Source of the DNA: an uncultured beta proteobacterium
Lineage (GTDB): Bacteria > Pseudomonadota > Gammaproteobacteria > Burkholderiales > Burkholderiaceae_C
Length of the DNA: 18,742 nucleotides
Direction of reading: 5' to 3'
Assembly: GCA_903886165.1 (NCBI GenBank)
Contig: CAISLL010000274.1
Coordinates: 1 to 18,742, forward strand
The number at the start of each line of letters is the position of its first letter. Within the stretch, counting starts at the first letter, position 1. The notes below the pieces were generated by a model. It did no database searches. It saw nothing but the letters and a program-made list of their open reading frames with translations, and was not told the DNA's origin. Both the position numbers and the translations under genes were made by a program. This document shows, piece after piece, positions 17,797 to 18,742 of this stretch.

Positions 17797-18155
17797 AGGA
17801 TATGGCTCCGCGCCCACGACACCACTTGCAAGGGACTGAATGGCTTGATGAAATAGGCGTCTGCACCGCGCTTGCGGGCGTCGTCATGGTCTGAGGTCTG
17901 GCCACGTGCAGTGACCATGGCCACCAAGATGTCGCGGGTGGCGGGGTCGGTTTTGATGGCATCAAGCACCTGCAGGCCATCCACTTCGCCCGGCATCATG
18001 ACATCCAGCAAGACCAGTTTGGGATGATGGCGGCGCACTGCCTCAAGCGCACTTTTCCCGTCCTCAGCTTCAATGATGGTGAACTCTTTGCCCAGCGTGA
18101 TGCTCAACAAGCGGCGAATGTCGGAGTGGTCGTCAACAATGAGAATGGTGGACAT
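17793..18155 (-). CDS. Stand-alone CheY-like receiver
   Basis: This 120-residue single-domain response regulator has no output domain. The receiver signature is complete: Asp8-Asp9, phospho-acceptor Asp51 in LLDVMMP, Thr82 and Lys104 in FIKPF. A small insertion (GEVDG) follows the phospho-acceptor loop. It probably works by protein-protein contact or as a phosphate shuttle or sink for the kinases of the operon, especially the Hpt of the hybrid kinase. The ATG at 18155 (MSTILIVDD) gives the standard length. A GTG-started longer form from 18236 would add 27 residues that do not resemble a receiver and would span a promoter-like sequence, so it is rejected. The TGA overlaps the ATG of the PAS-GGDEF-EAL gene (ATGA), implying coupled translation. 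Confidence 0.92.
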   Translation of the reverse strand: MSTILIVDDHSDIRRLLSITLGKEFTIIEAEDGKSALEAVRRHHPKLVLLDVMMPGEVDGLQVLDAIKTDPATRDILVAMVTARGQTSDHDDARKRGADAYFIKPFSPLQVVSWARSHIL

Positions 18156-18188
18156 GGTGGTGGCCCGATCGAATAAGGAAAGAAATGG

Positions 18189-18217
18189 ATAAAAGAAACA
18201 CGCTTGGGTGGTTTCAA
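18189..18217 (-). promoter_or_regulatory. Possible sigma-70-type promoter before the receiver gene
   Basis: On the minus strand TTGAAA (18217-18212, five of six matches to the -35 consensus) is followed by exactly 17 bases and TTTTAT (18194-18189, four of six to the -10). The predicted start lies about 27 bases before the receiver ATG. It sits in the only sizeable gap of the operon (81 bases), so it could drive the six genes from the receiver to the PAS kinase apart from the HDOD gene. A match of this quality can occur by chance. Confidence 0.4.
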
Positions 18218-18236
18218 GTTGGCATGTGCAGCGCAC

Positions 18237-18742
18237 TCATGAGGCTGCGGCCTTGAAAAAATCATTGGCATGTCGGCTTCGCGCCTCAATCCGGCCAAAC
18301 AATGCGCGGATGTCATCGTTCCAGACCAGGTCCAACTGCTCACAAGCGGCGCTGGACAGATAAGTGACGCGATTCTCTGGGCAGCCAGCCAGATCGAGCG
18401 CATTGCTCAGCACTTCAGCCACATGGACCAGAGGTACCAGCGTGATGCCAAGCGAGCCATCGGGCTGGTGATGGGCGCCGATGGCAGCGACGATGTCTGC
18501 TGGCAAGTGCCAGGATTCGGCCAGCCAGGCGCCAATGAGGCTGTGGTCCACGCCAAAGTATTTGCGTTCCAGCACGTCGACGCCGATGGCCTGGACGGTT
18601 GTCTCGCGCCAGCAGGCTTGCGCCGCTTGGGCGTTGAAGTGGTAAAGCCAGAGCTGGCCGATGTCATGCAGCAGGCCGGCCACCAGCGCTGTGGCTGGAG
18701 CCACCGGCGCAATGGTGTGCCGTGCCAGCTCTTCGCAACAGA
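18237..18742 (-). CDS. HDOD-domain signalling protein (partial, 3' part)
   Basis: Only the C-terminal 167 or so residues are in the window; the frame is open to the edge, so the start is beyond 18742. The sequence has the HDOD/HD-related pattern: ELARHT, then AGLLHDIGQL, later DHSLIGAWLAESWHLP and AAIGAHHQPDG, ending in a short charged tail. HDOD proteins are common partners in bacterial signalling and c-di-GMP networks, and most are thought to lack the full HD phosphohydrolase metal site. Here His and His-Asp are kept in the visible part, so weak metal binding cannot be excluded. A GTG at 18704 lies inside the conserved domain and is not the real start. It ends 81 bases before the receiver gene on the same strand and could be the first or an upstream gene of the operon. 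Any other N-terminal domain is unseen. Confidence 0.85.
   Translation of the reverse strand, partial: CCEELARHTIAPVAPATALVAGLLHDIGQLWLYHFNAQAAQACWRETTVQAIGVDVLERKYFGVDHSLIGAWLAESWHLPADIVAAIGAHHQPDGSLGITLVPLVHVAEVLSNALDLAGCPENRVTYLSSAACEQLDLVWNDDIRALFGRIEARSRHANDFFKAAAS

Noticed and set aside
18156..18236. Longer receiver form starting at GTG 18236
   Set aside because: The added 27 residues do not look like part of a receiver and cover the promoter-like sequence, while the ATG at 18155 gives the canonical domain start.

Overview
The window is GC-rich, tightly packed Gram-negative DNA made almost entirely of bacterial signal-transduction genes. Composition, near-continuous coding and the style of the proteins (Cache/PAS/GGDEF/EAL receptors, bacteriohemerythrin fusions, HDOD proteins) suggest a free-living betaproteobacterium of the order Burkholderiales, perhaps Comamonadaceae. 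That placement is an inference; no rRNA or other phylogenetic marker is present. I found no tRNA, rRNA, insertion sequence, CRISPR array or integration site.

Left block, plus strand (13-6071): a membrane-anchored dCache-PAS-PAS-GGDEF-EAL protein overlaps by one base (TGATG) a permease of the ArsB/NhaD/SLC13 type. After a 66-base gap comes a soluble bacteriohemerythrin-PAS-GGDEF protein, a likely oxygen- or redox-responsive diguanylate cyclase.

Middle (6072-6644): a convergent junction, a small unrecognised 127-residue gene on the minus strand, and a hairpin plus eight-T tract that may end the long minus-strand operon.

Right block, minus strand, read from 18742 down to 6645: a partial HDOD protein; a stand-alone receiver; a PAS-PAS-GGDEF-EAL protein (ATGA overlap with the receiver); a dCache-PAS histidine kinase; a large hybrid kinase (HAMP-GAF-HK-REC-REC-Hpt); a REC-HD-GYP response regulator; and a PAS-PAS-PAS histidine kinase. 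From the receiver onward the junctions are 4-base overlap, 10, 21, 2 and 23-base overlap, so the six genes are very probably one transcription unit. A promoter-like sequence sits in the 81-base gap before the receiver gene.

Taken together this looks like a cyclic-di-GMP decision module. Three kinases sense periplasmic and cytoplasmic cues and can feed a phosphodiesterase of the HD-GYP class and a free receiver, while three GGDEF proteins (two also carrying EAL) make or break c-di-GMP. No DNA-binding output domain is visible, so the output is probably second-messenger level rather than direct transcription control. Notable oddities are the Lys-to-Arg change in the HD-GYP receiver, loss of the I-site arginine in one GGDEF protein, and two kinases that share a duplicated PAS-HK core, including a 30-base identical stretch.
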